Notes under the pieces: model-generated | The model's database searches: none | Seen by the model: the letters and a program-made list of their open reading frames with translations, nothing else | Told to the model about the DNA's origin: nothing | NCBI GenBank assembly: GCA_013339765.2 | Contig: CM023453.1 | Coordinates: 31,023,968-31,087,967 of the forward strand | Direction: 5' to 3' | Source of the DNA: Haemaphysalis longicornis | Taxonomy: Eukaryota; Arthropoda; Arachnida; Ixodida; Ixodidae | Length of the DNA: 64,000 nucleotides | Shown here: positions 10,297 to 20,869 of the stretch, one piece after another | How positions within the stretch are numbered: position 1 is the first letter of the stretch | How the letters are laid out: every line of letters starts with the position of its first letter | Program-made: the position numbers and the translations under genes

Positions 10297-12481
10297 AGAT
10301 ATGCAATTCCTTAGACGGCCAACTTCGCAAAGGGAGAGACTTGTGTCTCCTCAGGCATCTATTAGATGAGAGCGGTTTCATATCCAAGCCAACCGAGCAG
10401 TCGCTACTGAGCAAAGTAATTCACAAGGCGCGGAAGGAAGCTAAGGATGACGAGCTCTTGGAAGATCTAAGAAGATCCTTTCGACCCAAGAAGCTAGGCT
10501 CCGGATCAAAAAGAAGCTGCTAGATAGGGTCACTTATGACTCAAGGGCCATTCTGGGCTTGATGTAGAAAAAGAGATCGATAATATACGCCACACGGCTA
10601 TACTCCAGGCCATATCGGACCTTATTCTTGGCGAGCGTTTCTTTTCTTACGTTCGATCTTTTCTTAGCGGCAGAACCGCCTCCCTACCCATTGGAGACAG
10701 GGGAACTCCTCAAGGCTCGATACTGTCTCCATTTTTGTTCAATATAGTCGTGTCCAAATTAGCCAGAACATTTCTCGATATCAAGGGGGATGAACACACT
10801 ATCTACGCTGATGTTACCCTGTGGAGTGCTGGGGGCAGCGACTGCGAATTGGAGGCTCGATTGCAAGAAGCTGTCGGGGCCACAGAGATCTACCTCGCTC
10901 CTGCGTGTCTTCAATGCTCCTCAAAAAAGTCGGAGTTGCTTTTCTATAGCCGATCCAGACCAGACCCAGTTATGCAGGGTTGGTACCGGTGGCCCAACAT
11001 CGCGCTTTTTTACGTGTGCCGCAATCGCATTCCGGAGGTCAATTCCATCAGAGTTCTGGGCTAAATTATCAAAGGAAACGGATCCAATAACAATGTTACA
11101 GAAGATTACCGGGGAAGTGGAAAACGCGTTACGAATGTTTCGACGCATTCTCAACAGGAATAGAGGTATAAGCGTGGAAGTGCGCCAGCTGGCTTATCAA
11201 TGCTTTTGTCCTATGCCCCATTTCTTACGTCGCGGATATGCTCAATTGGAAGGAAACCGAAGAGAAACGCCTCGACACCATGATTCGTCGGGTTTTTAAC
11301 GTAGCTTTTGTGCTTACTATCAATTCATCCACAGACCTCCTACTGAAACTAGGATTTCACAATACGTTATAAGAAATCGCAGAAGCCCACAACGCGGCAC
11401 AGGTAGTTCGACTGTCAGGCACTGGAGCAGGCAGAGATATCCTGGTCATTCTGGGAATCTTTATCGAAGAGAATAAAGAGTTTCAGGCACCTTAGCAGAG
11501 AAATCTTAGACACGATCGTGGTCCGTCCTTTCCCCAGAAATGTCCACCCTGTCTTCAATCAAGGGAGGAGATTGTCTCGAGTCAAGGCACTTCTAGCTGC
11601 GGCTCTTGAGAGCCCTACGGAGTCAGCTTTTGTAGATGCTGCTCAGATAGAGGACAGGCCTTCTCGATGGCGGTCATCGATGCTCAAGAACGGATGTGCA
11701 ACGCACTTTCTGTGTTTGCCAAGATTACACAGGTCGCTGAGCTAATGGCCATTGCACTTACTCTGCTTGATCCTCAACATAAGGTAATTTATAGCGACTC
11801 TAGGGCTGCCACTGGAGCCTTCGCCATGGGAGTGGTTGATGCTAAAGTCTCCAAGTTATTGGAAGATGGATACATTAGTACTCATTCCATAGTCTGGTTT
11901 CCAGCCCACATGGGCGACCTCGGGGGAGGACAGCGCAACTTCAATGAATCCGCACACGAGGCGGCGCGAGGACTCATCAGCCGCGCTCCCTCCTCAACCA
12001 CCCCCGTCCCCCCACAGGGCTTTTAAAGATCACCTTCAGACCTGCAACGAGCTCACCAAGCACTGCTACCTAAATCGACGTGAATTTGCGCTCCCAAACA
12101 GACACAACAGGGCGCAGTCAGTCACTCTCCGCATCCTACAAACGGACCCATACGCCAATCCTCGAGGGATGAGCCACATCGACCCGGAGTACGACGAAAC
12201 TGCTGCTTGTTCAAAGTGTGATGGGCATGTGAGCTTGGGTCACGTGTTGTGTGGTCGTGCTACGTAATTATCCTATCTGGAGGGTAAGGTCAAGTGGGAC
12301 AGTGCTCTCTCAAGAGCAGCGAACTTCAAAATCAACTCTGGGCTGTCCAGAAGGCCCGCGTAGCGGCGGAGAATCTCTGGCTCCCCGTCCCGACGTGGGA
12401 GATGCCCTCTACACGTTGACACCTGTCAGGTGTTCTTCAGGACCCTTTTGGAAATAGTTTCAACACTACCACCACCACCCG
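10297..12481 (+). mobile_element. degenerate I-clade LINE (reverse transcriptase, RNase H, C-terminal Cys region)
   Basis: A fragmented ORF2. Residues near 10565-10800 read as AISDLILGERFFSYVRSFLS, then LPIGDRGTPQGSILSPFLFN, the RT motifs around the PQGS box. The catalytic box follows at about 10802 as IYADV, with the second Asp of YADD replaced by Val. An RNase H domain follows at 11610-11990: FVDAAQ, AELMAIALTL, YSDSRAA, and IVWFPAHMG before NESAHEAAR. RNase H downstream of RT points to the I clade. A Cys-bearing C-terminus (about 12090-12260) includes CSKC. The 3' end reads ggacccttttggaaatag and stops in (ACC)n at about 12465-12481, a simple-repeat tail. At least five frame shifts or stops, and a deletion in the N-terminal half, make it non-functional. 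Confidence 0.85.
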
Positions 12482-13635
12482 ATATTAGACAAAAAGCGGG
12501 ACGTTTGGCTAATGTCCTGTGTTTAGGCTTGAACGTCGTGCCAAGTAACGTCGTACTGGCTCTATGTCGAACTGAAAGTACCCGCCATTGTATATCAGCG
12601 TGAGCCCACTTTCTGCTCCGCATCAACCTTTGCGCAAGCGAGTTGTGAACTCGAAAATACTGCAGGCTTCGCGAATGAGGCTTCACAGACGACGCTGCAA
12701 TCAGTTGGTTTGAAATAGTACTCTTATAAACTGAAGGAAAGCGGGCGTGAATTAAGCGGGAATGTTGACAAGCATCGGGGAAAGGGTTTGCTGTCCGCCT
12801 ACAAGTCCAGGAAAGCGCGTCGATAGAAATCCCCTCAATTAAATGTTTCCCACCTACAGTGACTCGTGTTCTCGCTGTGTTGATACCAAGCGGTTCATTT
12901 ATAATTTGCGCGTACGGTACTGTTTACCGTATGAAGTTCTGTCGATGTGCGCTACGAGTGATGAACACCAAGTCGCGTCTGTGTAACCATATAAATAGGG
13001 TACATGATTGCCGGGGATGCGGTTTACTGCAGAGAAGGGGCTGTGTAAGCCAGTGGGGAAGCAATCACGGGATATTTACGTACGGAAAGGATTGCCACGG
13101 AAGAAGATAGCAAGCACTAGTAGACACATTGCGAAGACAATCCGCTGAGGATGTGCGCGGTAAATTTCACAAGTGGTAAAAAGAAATATTGAACGTTGAC
13201 GCCCACGCATGTGCAGCCGCACACGAATATCTGCTTCCTAACTTCCGGCTTCCGAACTTTCCGAATACGTAGTCTCATTTTTGACTACTTACGCCAGTAA
13301 AGCAATCAGCCTCTCTGCATGTCTCGCACGTTTAGGCACGCTCGACGGAGCTTCTGCCATTTTAGTTGAATGAGCATCAGTTTTAGTGGAATCAGTATCA
13401 ATGCGTATCAATAACTCGAAGAGCGGTATGTTACATGGTTTGAGTTTAATGCCTTCGTCTTAGAATTTCACAATAGTAGGCTGGCGAGGCTAGATATGAT
13501 TACTTGTGCCAGCTTGCTTTCACCAAGTACCGATTACAATTATCACAAGCAGCTTAGTGGGAATGAATATTGGAGCTTACGGTAGCGAATGTGCCGTAGG
13601 TCACTCAGGAACTGCCTCCTACAGTGAAAAGGCCG
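12482..13635. other. no supported gene
   Basis: No coding or repeat structure was recognised, apart from the downstream flank of the minus-strand gene at 13855. Confidence 0.3.
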
Positions 13636-13641
13636 TTTATT
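13636..13641 (-). terminator. polyadenylation signal AATAAA (minus strand)
   Basis: TTTATT on the + strand gives AATAAA on the minus strand, about 215 bp beyond the stop codon of the frame at 13855-14304. The spacing suits a short 3' UTR and supports that frame being a terminal exon. Confidence 0.4.
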
Positions 13642-13854
13642 CCTCTCCTCGAACACTGAGCCCCCTTGCGACACCCCACATGATTGTCACCTTCGGATAG
13701 ACGCCTGGCCAAGGGACACGCACCGTCCTTTACGCAAGCACCACCGCTCTTCTCTGAGGCCACACAGTGGCCACGATGGAACAGGACCCAGTCCTGGTTG
13801 AACGAAGCTGGCACTGAACGTGGGGTTGCGCGAAGGGAGCTCCGGGGAGAGGCT

Positions 13855-14304
13855 TCAGTCAGCGGGTGGAGTGGCCTTGGCCTTGCGGCGCCGGGGGTGC
13901 TTCTTCTGGCGCTTGAAGTGGAGCTTGCTTGCGAGGCTCTTGCTGATCTTGGCGACGATGTTCTGGGCGCGGCGGCGGACGCTGCTGACCTTGCCTTTCT
14001 TGGCTCGCTTGCGTTTCTGCTTCTGCCTGGCGACTACCGGCCGGCGGCGGACCATGCGCTCGTGGGTCTGCACCAGGTGCTTGGGCGGCAGCTCGAAGGC
14101 CAGCCGCGCGGCCGGCGGAATTTCCGGGTGCATGCGGCGCATGACCACGTCCTGGGACTTCCGCGAGAGGAAGACGACGGCGAAGAGCGTGACCACAATA
14201 ACCGAGATGACGGCGATTAGCATGAAGGTCATCACGCCGAACATGGCCACGCGCAAGCCCCGACTGGGCCCTCGCTGGCCGACCAAGCCCTGGGGGACCT
14301 GCAT
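13855..14304 (-). CDS. hypothetical single-pass membrane protein with basic tail (probable terminal exon)
   Basis: I do not recognise this protein. The frame has strong third-position G/C bias, unlike its surroundings, and ends in TGA at 13855. From the first Met it runs 149 residues. Residues 20-46 (MFGVMTF to VVFLSRK) form one hydrophobic helix, led by basic residues (RGLRVA). The C-terminal 100 residues are very basic, with runs such as KQKRKRAKKGK and KKHPRRRKAKA that could bind nucleic acid or serve as nuclear or nucleolar signals. The frame stays open about 140 bp upstream of this Met (reading SNASLEQSAKGPDRRVPPPQP) to a stop near 14447. The true start is therefore unclear: it may begin in an upstream exon, or the frame may have shifted, because an ATG-initiated frame upstream (near 14490) lies in another phase. 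A polyadenylation signal follows. The coding call is inferred from codon bias and composition. Confidence 0.5.
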   Translation of the reverse strand: MQVPQGLVGQRGPSRGLRVAMFGVMTFMLIAVISVIVVTLFAVVFLSRKSQDVVMRRMHPEIPPAARLAFELPPKHLVQTHERMVRRRPVVARQKQKRKRAKKGKVSSVRRRAQNIVAKISKSLASKLHFKRQKKHPRRRKAKATPPAD

Positions 14305-14449
14305 GGGCTGGGGCGGGGGGACCCGCCGGTCGGGCCCTTTGGCTGACTGCTCCAGGCTGGCGTTAGATCCGTCGTCTCGCTGGGGGCGAACACCGGTGCG
14401 TGCGCGCTGAGGGCTCAGCGCGTGACTCCTCGCGCGCCCCGCTGCTGCT

Positions 14450-15150
14450 CATGATGATAGTGCGCACCATTCGTCTTGGCCGGCATAGCAAGGTTCATGA
14501 TGGTGATGGTGACGGTGCCGTCAATGAAGCATAGCGCAAACAAGAAAGGGGATTGGCCAGGGCTAAGCCTTTGGCTGCGTTACAGGCTGAAACTACGAGA
14601 CATCGATTGGTTGGTAAAAAATAACGACAAACTGAACAAAAAAGCTCTAAAAAAATGAAGCCACAAACTTGTTGCTATGCTATTCTCACAAGCTATCTGA
14701 AGCTCAAGAACAAGTGTCAAATAATGAACAGAAGGAGCGAAGTTTTACTGAGACGAAATAAAATCAATGAAGAAAATATGGGCGGCGTTCTTATTTCAGA
14801 AAGCCGCGCGCTTTTACATCCGACGATTTCGGTGGGCCAGCAGGGATTCTGAGCTTATTTACATTTCGGGCTGGCCAGCTCACGGTGGGAGGGCTAGGAA
14901 CGCCTCATCGCTCGCTCCAAGGCCGTTGCGCTGGCTCGCTGATTTCCGGACTGCGAAAACCACCCACTTCTATGCCTAATAAATATTTTCCAGAGCAATC
15001 CACAAATCCCGCCCAGCCTGTTTGTTTCACACCTGCACCAGGGCACAGTAGTGTCTGGCGTGTCAGAACTCGTTACATCGGTTCGCAACGATGAGGGCGC
15101 CCGAGGTTACGCTCCTTTTTACGATGCAGTCAGGGACGAGTGCCTTGATC
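14450..15150. other. no supported gene; upstream flank of the minus-strand gene
   Basis: On the minus strand this is upstream of the small membrane-protein frame. It could hold an intron or promoter. No splice site strong enough to place an upstream exon was found. Confidence 0.25.
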
Positions 15151-15889
15151 TCTTAAAGGGACACTGAAGTGAATTTGTCAAGCTCCCGTTTTTGCTTGCA
15201 CTGCGTAGACTGGCTCAAATTAGCACACTTTTCATCGTTTATCCGGTTGACAAATCGGTAATTATTTTACAAAGCGCGAAAGAAGAAAAACTACCATGCG
15301 CGGTTTGCGGCGGCCGCACCAACTAAGGCTGTGACGTTGGGAGGAGGGGCGCCGTGATTGGACGATGCCCAAGGTTAGCAATCACACAAGTTTCGGTTTC
15401 GGTTTCGGTTCTGTAAAACATAACCAATGGCTTTGTTGGATGGGCATTCTTAATATCTCAGTAATCATCGTACCGCGCTTCTGCCATTTTGTCGGCTGTA
15501 AAATGCACAAGATAAGCCTCCCAGGACGGCTTGTAGTCGTAGCATTCACTAGCCGAGACCTACGCAGTGCATGAACGCCCTCCGCGTACCCGCAGACGCC
15601 CAAATGTCATGCGCTTTTCCCCCATATTTGGAGCTTGCCTCCCTCATGCCTGTATCTTAAAAAGCGTGTTCGCACCAGGCCAAGGGTCTGTTCATTCTGG
15701 CCTGTGCCCACTGCCTGCAAGCAGTCGGTGCTTATGGCAACAGCACGCCAACGAGAACTCGCTAGCGCGCCAGTGCCAGCCTGCGCGCGTTTTGTGAACT
15801 AGTTCGTGTAGCCATGAACGTTGCGGCCCAAAAAAAGGTGAATGCAATATAGAGAACATCGGCGGAAAACAAAAAAGTTAACTTACAAA

Positions 15890-16440
15890 AAAAAAAAGCA
15901 CGTACCCGCGGGGATTCGAACTCGTGACTCGCAAAACATTTGCGGTGAAATTCTAGCGCCCCAGACCGCTCGGCCACGGAGCTTTTTTTTTTTTTTTTTT
16001 TTCTTTATTACATGGGAAAATACGCTCGGACGTTGCAGTACGACGAATACAAGCAAACAAATTTATACCCTTAAGTTATGAGAAGCAAATATACATCAAA
16101 ATTCAGGCAAACACACACAAGCGTTCAAAAGAGGGAACCAGTCAGGTGGTTGATCAAGCGAACTATACACACTATGTACAAATGCCACAGTTTCTCGGAA
16201 ATAAGACTTAGTTGATCTTGGTGGCTCAGCATGCCTATCACATAAGCGGCATCGCCACAGACTGTACAAACCAATCAACACGAACATGTCATAAGGTGGC
16301 TCACCAGGATAGTCGAATGGCAAAAATCGGATAGAGAAAGGCGTAATATCCATGTCTTTTTTCAGCGTTCGCTGTAGAATGTCCCAGAAAAAGACAGCAT
16401 CTCTGCAGTCTACACTGCTCGGCCACGGAGCGGGACGCGA
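15890..16440 (-). repeat. tRNA-Ser/Leu-like SINE, split by a LINE insertion
   Basis: On the minus strand the 5' head gctccgtggccgagcggtct has the A-box style of a long-arm tRNA, and gagttcgaatccccgcggg is a good B box. The first 15 bp of the head are duplicated at 16417-16431 because a LINE (15983-16416) entered there. The 3' side near 15890 is an A-rich/T-rich junction. The SINE call rests on the promoter boxes; the family name is unknown. Confidence 0.6.
15983..16416 (-). mobile_element. 5'-truncated LINE insertion with poly(A) and 15-bp target duplication
   Basis: On the minus strand the coding part reads SVDCRDAVFFWDILQRTLKK and then ITPFSIRFLPFDYPGEPPYD, followed by FVLIGLYSLWRCRLCDRHAE. 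It ends NACVCLPEF at the stop near 16096. This resembles the region after the reverse transcriptase of tick LINE ORF2 proteins (from memory of the family, moderate certainty). The 3' UTR is 113 bp with AATAAA (16004-16009 as TTTATT) just before a ~20-bp A tail. The direct repeat gctcggccacggagc lies at 15968-15982 and 16417-16431, an intact target-site duplication. The insertion is therefore young relative to its surroundings. Confidence 0.75.
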
Positions 16441-17329
16441 ATGCTTTGCTAATATAGAGTATATATTGTACAACCGGTTTACACTTTTATTTAGTTTTGG
16501 CATTTCAAGCCGCTTAGGTGACTATTTGTTGTACTGCGATCGTGCAGTAAGCGTCGCCCGAGTTTCCACAGTAGCTCACGTCTAGCAATTGCATTTCGTA
16601 GACGGAAAAGGGTTCGCAGATGCGTAGTCGTGCTGCTGACCGCTGTGCTTGTTCGCCCAGCGCAAAAAGTGCTTCCCGCCGCCCCTAGTTTTACGCTGTA
16701 CGGTAAAAAATATCAGTTGATTTTATTTCCTTAGTACCTATATTGACTTCGCTGACTCTTCTCCCGCCTTCAAGAGGCCTTATATTTTCCTACTAGCGTA
16801 CCAGTCAGCGAAGCGTCGCATGTGCAGCGCTTGTGTGAAGCGACCTTGACTTGGAGCTAGATACAGTGTACAAACAAACCAAGTAAAGAAAGGCACATTC
16901 TTCCATTCACAAACGTGTCCTGGCTTCGTTTCAACTAAGCGAACGAATTGCGACCAAGCAATTTTTTTTAACCTCCTTGATTGCGACGACCCGCCGGCGG
17001 CCGGCGGACGAAACGCTGGGCCGACTGACTCTGTCGGCCGGGGAGCCGTGCAGTAGCGCAGCCGTGGCGCAGCCAATTGCCAGCTCATCCCCTCCTGACG
17101 TCACACGAAAACGCCACAGAAAATGGGCGAGCGTAAAGAGAGGAGGACAGCGTTTTCGAATTAGTTTTTCTACTAAATAAAATCGCGTAAACGCGCCTAG
17201 AGTGGTCGAAACATGGCCTGGGGACTCCGGACTACAATTTGCGCTAGTAATCCCGCAATGTTTACATATCCCTTCAGTGTCCCTTTAAGCAACCTGTCAG
17301 TCTTGCCAAGCGAGCGCGTATTCCGTCAG

Positions 17330-17333
<4 letters not shown>

Positions 17334-17424
<91 letters not shown>

Positions 17425-17440
17425 CATTCATTCATTCATT
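17334..17440. repeat. (GATT)n then (CATT)n microsatellite, SINE tail
   Basis: About 23 GATT units, then four CATT units. On the minus strand this is the (AATC)n 3' tail of the adjacent SINE. Confidence 0.95.
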
Positions 17441-17611
17441 GTAGGGTTTAACGCGCCGACGCAACGCAGGTGATGAGGCGCGCCGTAGTGGAGGGCTCCG
17501 GATTAATTTTGACCACCTGGGGATCTTTAACGTGAGCCAAAATGTCGTACACACGGACATTTTTGCTTTTCGCCTCCACCAGAAAAGCGGCCGCCGCGGC
17601 CGCTTTTCTTT
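17441..17611 (-). repeat. Ruka-like SINE body, head missing
   Basis: The minus-strand body runs from ggccgcttttctggtggagg through ggcgcgttaaaccctac, with the (AATC)n tail. It lacks the tRNA head. At the break, 17580-17608, the sequence is palindromic (agaaaagcggccgccgcggc and mirror). Confidence 0.8.
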
Positions 17612-17955
17612 CTTTACAGCTTCAACATGTGAAATAAATGTAAATGAAATCTTTCCGCAGGATTATCTAATTAAAAAAACAGAGTGGAGCGTATACAATT
17701 CGGGGAAGGCTGCTTTACTGACGCTTAATTCAGTCTGCCACCATGCTTCCAGTTTCGTTTTGAAAAAGTTTTGTTGAATTGGTGAATTCAGTAATGTATT
17801 GCGGCGAACGCTCGAGCTTCCCCGCAATGAAGCGGCAAAAGTAACAAGATGTAAAGGGACCCGCCTGAGCTAATCTGCCGTTCTCCGAGCGCTGATAAAG
17901 CGGGGTCGCGCCAGGTTCGAACCTTATCGCGAATAAAAAGGTACAGTGTGCTTAC
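17612..17955 (+). repeat. dispersed repeat X, copy 1
   Basis: Shares a chain of phrases with 28420-28840 in the same orientation: gtgaaataaatgtaaat, gaagcggcaaaag, cgttctccg and cgccaggttcgaac. The last is a tRNA B-box-like phrase, so the repeat may have a tRNA-derived part. Confidence 0.55.
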
Positions 17956-17983
17956 TGATTTGATTGATTGATTGTAGGGTTTA

Positions 17984-18130
17984 CAAGGTGAAGGTTTGTG
18001 GGCGAGTTGGTATATCATACATGCATATTCAAAGCGCAAACTACACGATGACGAAGAAAGCAGACGAGACAATGCGCATTGTCTCGTCTGCTTTCTTCGT
18101 CATCGTGTAGTTTGCGCTTTGAATATTCAT
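17984..18130. mobile_element. loop-free hairpin element inserted in a SINE tail
   Basis: The segment 18018-18133 is a palindrome with 58-bp arms, one mismatch before the ends, and no loop. Its centre is aatgc|gcatt between 18075 and 18076. A near-identical 10-bp direct repeat (gtagggttta at 17974-17983 and gtagggtgta at 18131-18140) flanks the element and interrupts the SINE where its body should meet its tail. The left part contains the mirror of taccaactcgcccacaaacc, the flank shared with other hairpins in the window. Confidence 0.65.
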
Positions 18131-18327
18131 GTAGGGTGTAACGCGCCGACGCAACGCAGGCGATGAGGCGCGCCGTGGTGGAGGGCTGCGGGGGAATTTT
18201 GACCACCTGGGGATCTTTAACGTGCGCCAAAATGTCGTACACACGGACATTTTTGCTTTTCGCCTCCACCAGAAAAGCGGCCGCCGCGGCCGGGAATTAA
18301 CCCGCGTCCTCGTGCTCAGCAGCACAA
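18131..18327 (-). repeat. Ruka-like SINE
   Basis: Minus-strand tRNA-derived SINE with a partial head (gctgagcacgaggacgcggg, then a B-box remnant) and the full body. Its 3' tail is displaced to about 17956-17973 by the hairpin element. A 17-bp direct repeat (cgtattccgtcagtttg) lies at 17317-17333 and 18328-18344 and brackets the whole composite. Confidence 0.8.
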
Positions 18328-18344
18328 CGTATTCCGTCAGTTTG

Positions 18345-19773
18345 GTGGAATTATGGGTGAAGAGCGAGTGTTGGGGTCCAGTGGTTCAAATAGCCTATGA
18401 GCATTTCTAATTACCAAACACGCGAGGTTTACACGAAAAAGCGAAAACTTAGTGATATTGTTGTTCTCTTTCACACCATGCAGTTTCATACCACGGCCAT
18501 TGAGCGCCGTGTTCGTACTAATTTATAGTAAAGGAAATATGTCGCTGCAGACCCGTGCCATCATGCATGTCGCCGCCATAGCAGCTGGAAGCGATCCTTT
18601 CGTGCTTGGCCTAACTTGCAACATACCTTTTTGTGGCGCATGACTACAGTGAACTACCCCGACGTCAAAGTACGCAACATTGGCAACGTTCTTTTTTCTT
18701 GTTGAGCTTGCAAGAAGCTCTTACAACTTCTGAGAGAAGTTTTCTTGTTAGCTATGCTTTTATTAAATGAATATGCGTTTACTAGTCTTTTAAGAGCAAT
18801 AATTACGGTTTATGCAGCCATGGGCAGCTTTTAAGCTCGTTGGAGAGCCATTCCAAGTACAAAATGAACGCATCTTCCTTCTACATGACGGTATACGCTC
18901 ATTAAAGCACGGCTTCGGTAGATGGCGCGAGATTTTCCTCTAGTATATATCAGTATAAAGCTGCATTGAGAACTTCATACTGTAAAATAAAGCCGTTGCG
19001 GTCAGACATAATTTCTTCCGTGGACTATCTTCTTGACGATTACGCTGTCTTTCGCCGCCACATATTAGATGCAGGCTAAAAGTACAGTGGAGAAGTTGTA
19101 ATGGGATTGTGGAAGACTATAACTGCATGTTGCTGATCTGATCTGCAATTAGAGTACTATATGCATTTAGGTTGAAGCAGGTATGAATTGTGGGAAAAGG
19201 ATCTGCCTGCTGGCGGGCAGGCTATCTACATCCAGCTGTAGACAAGACTACATTCGTTTCCGTGTTTCATTAACTATAAAATTTGAGATCCTGGCCAGTA
19301 CAGCATTCTCTTATTCGGTGAATTCAACGAACACACCGCGCCGTGGAATATAGGCGCCAATGTTGGTGGTTCTGCCAAAGCCGCTACTTTGTTTAACTCC
19401 TTTCGTTCACCGGCCTGGCTTGCGCTGCATTGCCGAATCCTAACCTTGCTTGTTACGTCGTAGACATCTTTTTTTCAACTAGAATCCCTTGGATCTTAAA
19501 CAGGCCCGCGAACCCCCTCGTTACCGTAAACATATGACTTGGCCCTTTTACCGCCCAAGCGTATTTACGTGTTCCTTGTGAGTGCAGCGTGGAGATCCCA
19601 TCTTTAAGATGCGAATAAGCGTCATCGTCGTCCAAATGGCCGCCGAAAACTGTCCCCGCTGTACAGGGTAAATTCAAAGACACACTACTAATTCATAGGT
19701 TGTTTAGAATATCAGTGATTATGCTTCTATAGCGCCACCCCAATGCGGCCTAGCGGTTTTAATTGGCACTTTG
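18345..19773. other. no supported gene; lone MITE terminus near 18919-18960
   Basis: The phrase tcctctagtatatatcagta near 18936 matches the right TIR of the MITE at 1352-1799. Its partner end was not found. The remainder shows nothing. Confidence 0.35.
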
Positions 19774-19776
19774 AAA

Positions 19777-19831
<55 letters not shown>
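19774..19831. repeat. (AAAT)n microsatellite
   Basis: About 14 uninterrupted AAAT units. They are followed by gatgaaactttattagg, a mirror-type polyadenylation end common at LINE or SINE 3' ends on the minus strand. Confidence 0.95.
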
Positions 19832-20026
19832 AAGATGAAACTTTATTAGGAAGGGGTATGTTCCATTCACCATTCATCATCATCATCAACGACAAGGGTC
19901 TTGTGCAAAGGCCCATAAAAATGACAAGGAGAGAAAGATATAATCAACTTAAGTCCGGCTCACGATGTCAGCATCGCGCGTGCACAATCTCAGAGGCAAT
20001 GCTTGAAAGGGTATAAATAAAAAAAA

Positions 20027-20082
20027 ATGAATGAATGAATGAATGAATGAATGAATGAATGAATGAAATGAATGAATGAATA
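20027..20082. repeat. (GAAT)n microsatellite
   Basis: About 13 GAAT units with one frame slip. Confidence 0.95.
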
Positions 20083-20654
20083 TGAATAGCCTTCTAGTTA
20101 GCTGGTCTGGTTCGGTTGCGCTGCTGACTTGGAATGGTCGGATTCCCGGGATAAACTTGAGACCGAGAGCAATGTTTCTTAGAACGCTCGTCAAAAGCTG
20201 CAAGGTTTGTTCTTGTAGCAAAGGGAAAATTTGGGCAAGTTGGTGGGGACTGACATTTAAAGAGCGCAGAAGGCGACGAGAAAAGGAGGAAAACGTCATT
20301 GCTTGTCCCGTGTTTTTCTTTCCACTTCGTCTTGCCTTCTATTATATTTAAACACAAACTTTGTTCTTATATCCGTTCGGCTGCGTAAGAAATCACGCAT
20401 TTTCTACATGGTCTCTCTTGGAAACGCAAACAATTGCGGCCATGAGAGTCACCACAACACCGAGCGCTCCTATGGATGCCCTCCTGGTGATGGGGTTTTC
20501 CAGGTTTAAAGGGGCCATGAAGACAAATTACAACTTTGTTCATTAAAAAAAAAATCATTTGGCAACTCAGTCAGCTCCATTGCAGCCACGAAAGACTTTT
20601 TTTAACGAAAGACGCAACAAATGTAGAAAACCTTTCAAATTTCGCGCTGCAGTG

Positions 20655-20815
20655 ACTTGCTATGGGCAGGAATTCGTTATTAACGCGCGCTACATATTTG
20701 GACGAGGGACCGGGACATTGAAAAAGACAAAACCATACGATGGTGCGCAAGCTAAAAACTGGTTATTGAAAGCTTTGTTGTTATTTATAAGCATGCGATG
20801 GTGAGTGTACATTCA
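20655..20815 (+). repeat. left inverted flank of the PLE pair
   Basis: Mirrors 22943-23110. Shared phrases include cgagggac, aaaccatacgatggtgc, ggttattgaaagctt and tgagtgtacattcat. It lies just beyond the 3' end of the minus-strand PLE fragment. Confidence 0.75.
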
Positions 20816-20869
20816 TAGGGTAGAACATGATATCTTCGTGCGCGCGCGCTCATGCATCCCAGTCGAAAA

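Larger units (their letters stand above)
15157..17284. mobile_element. TTAA-bounded TIR element, 2128 bp, non-autonomous
   Basis: The ends are agggacactgaag at 15157 and the mirror cttcagtgtccct ending at 17284, each flanked outside by TTAA (15153-15156 and 17285-17288). Subterminal parts also mirror one another: tgacgttgggaggagggg near 15333 against its mirror with changes near 17085. TTAA duplication is the piggyBac hallmark, but a 3-bp TTA or TAA reading (PIF/Harbinger) fits equally because the flank is palindromic. No transposase is visible. The element carries a nested SINE and LINE. Confidence 0.6.
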
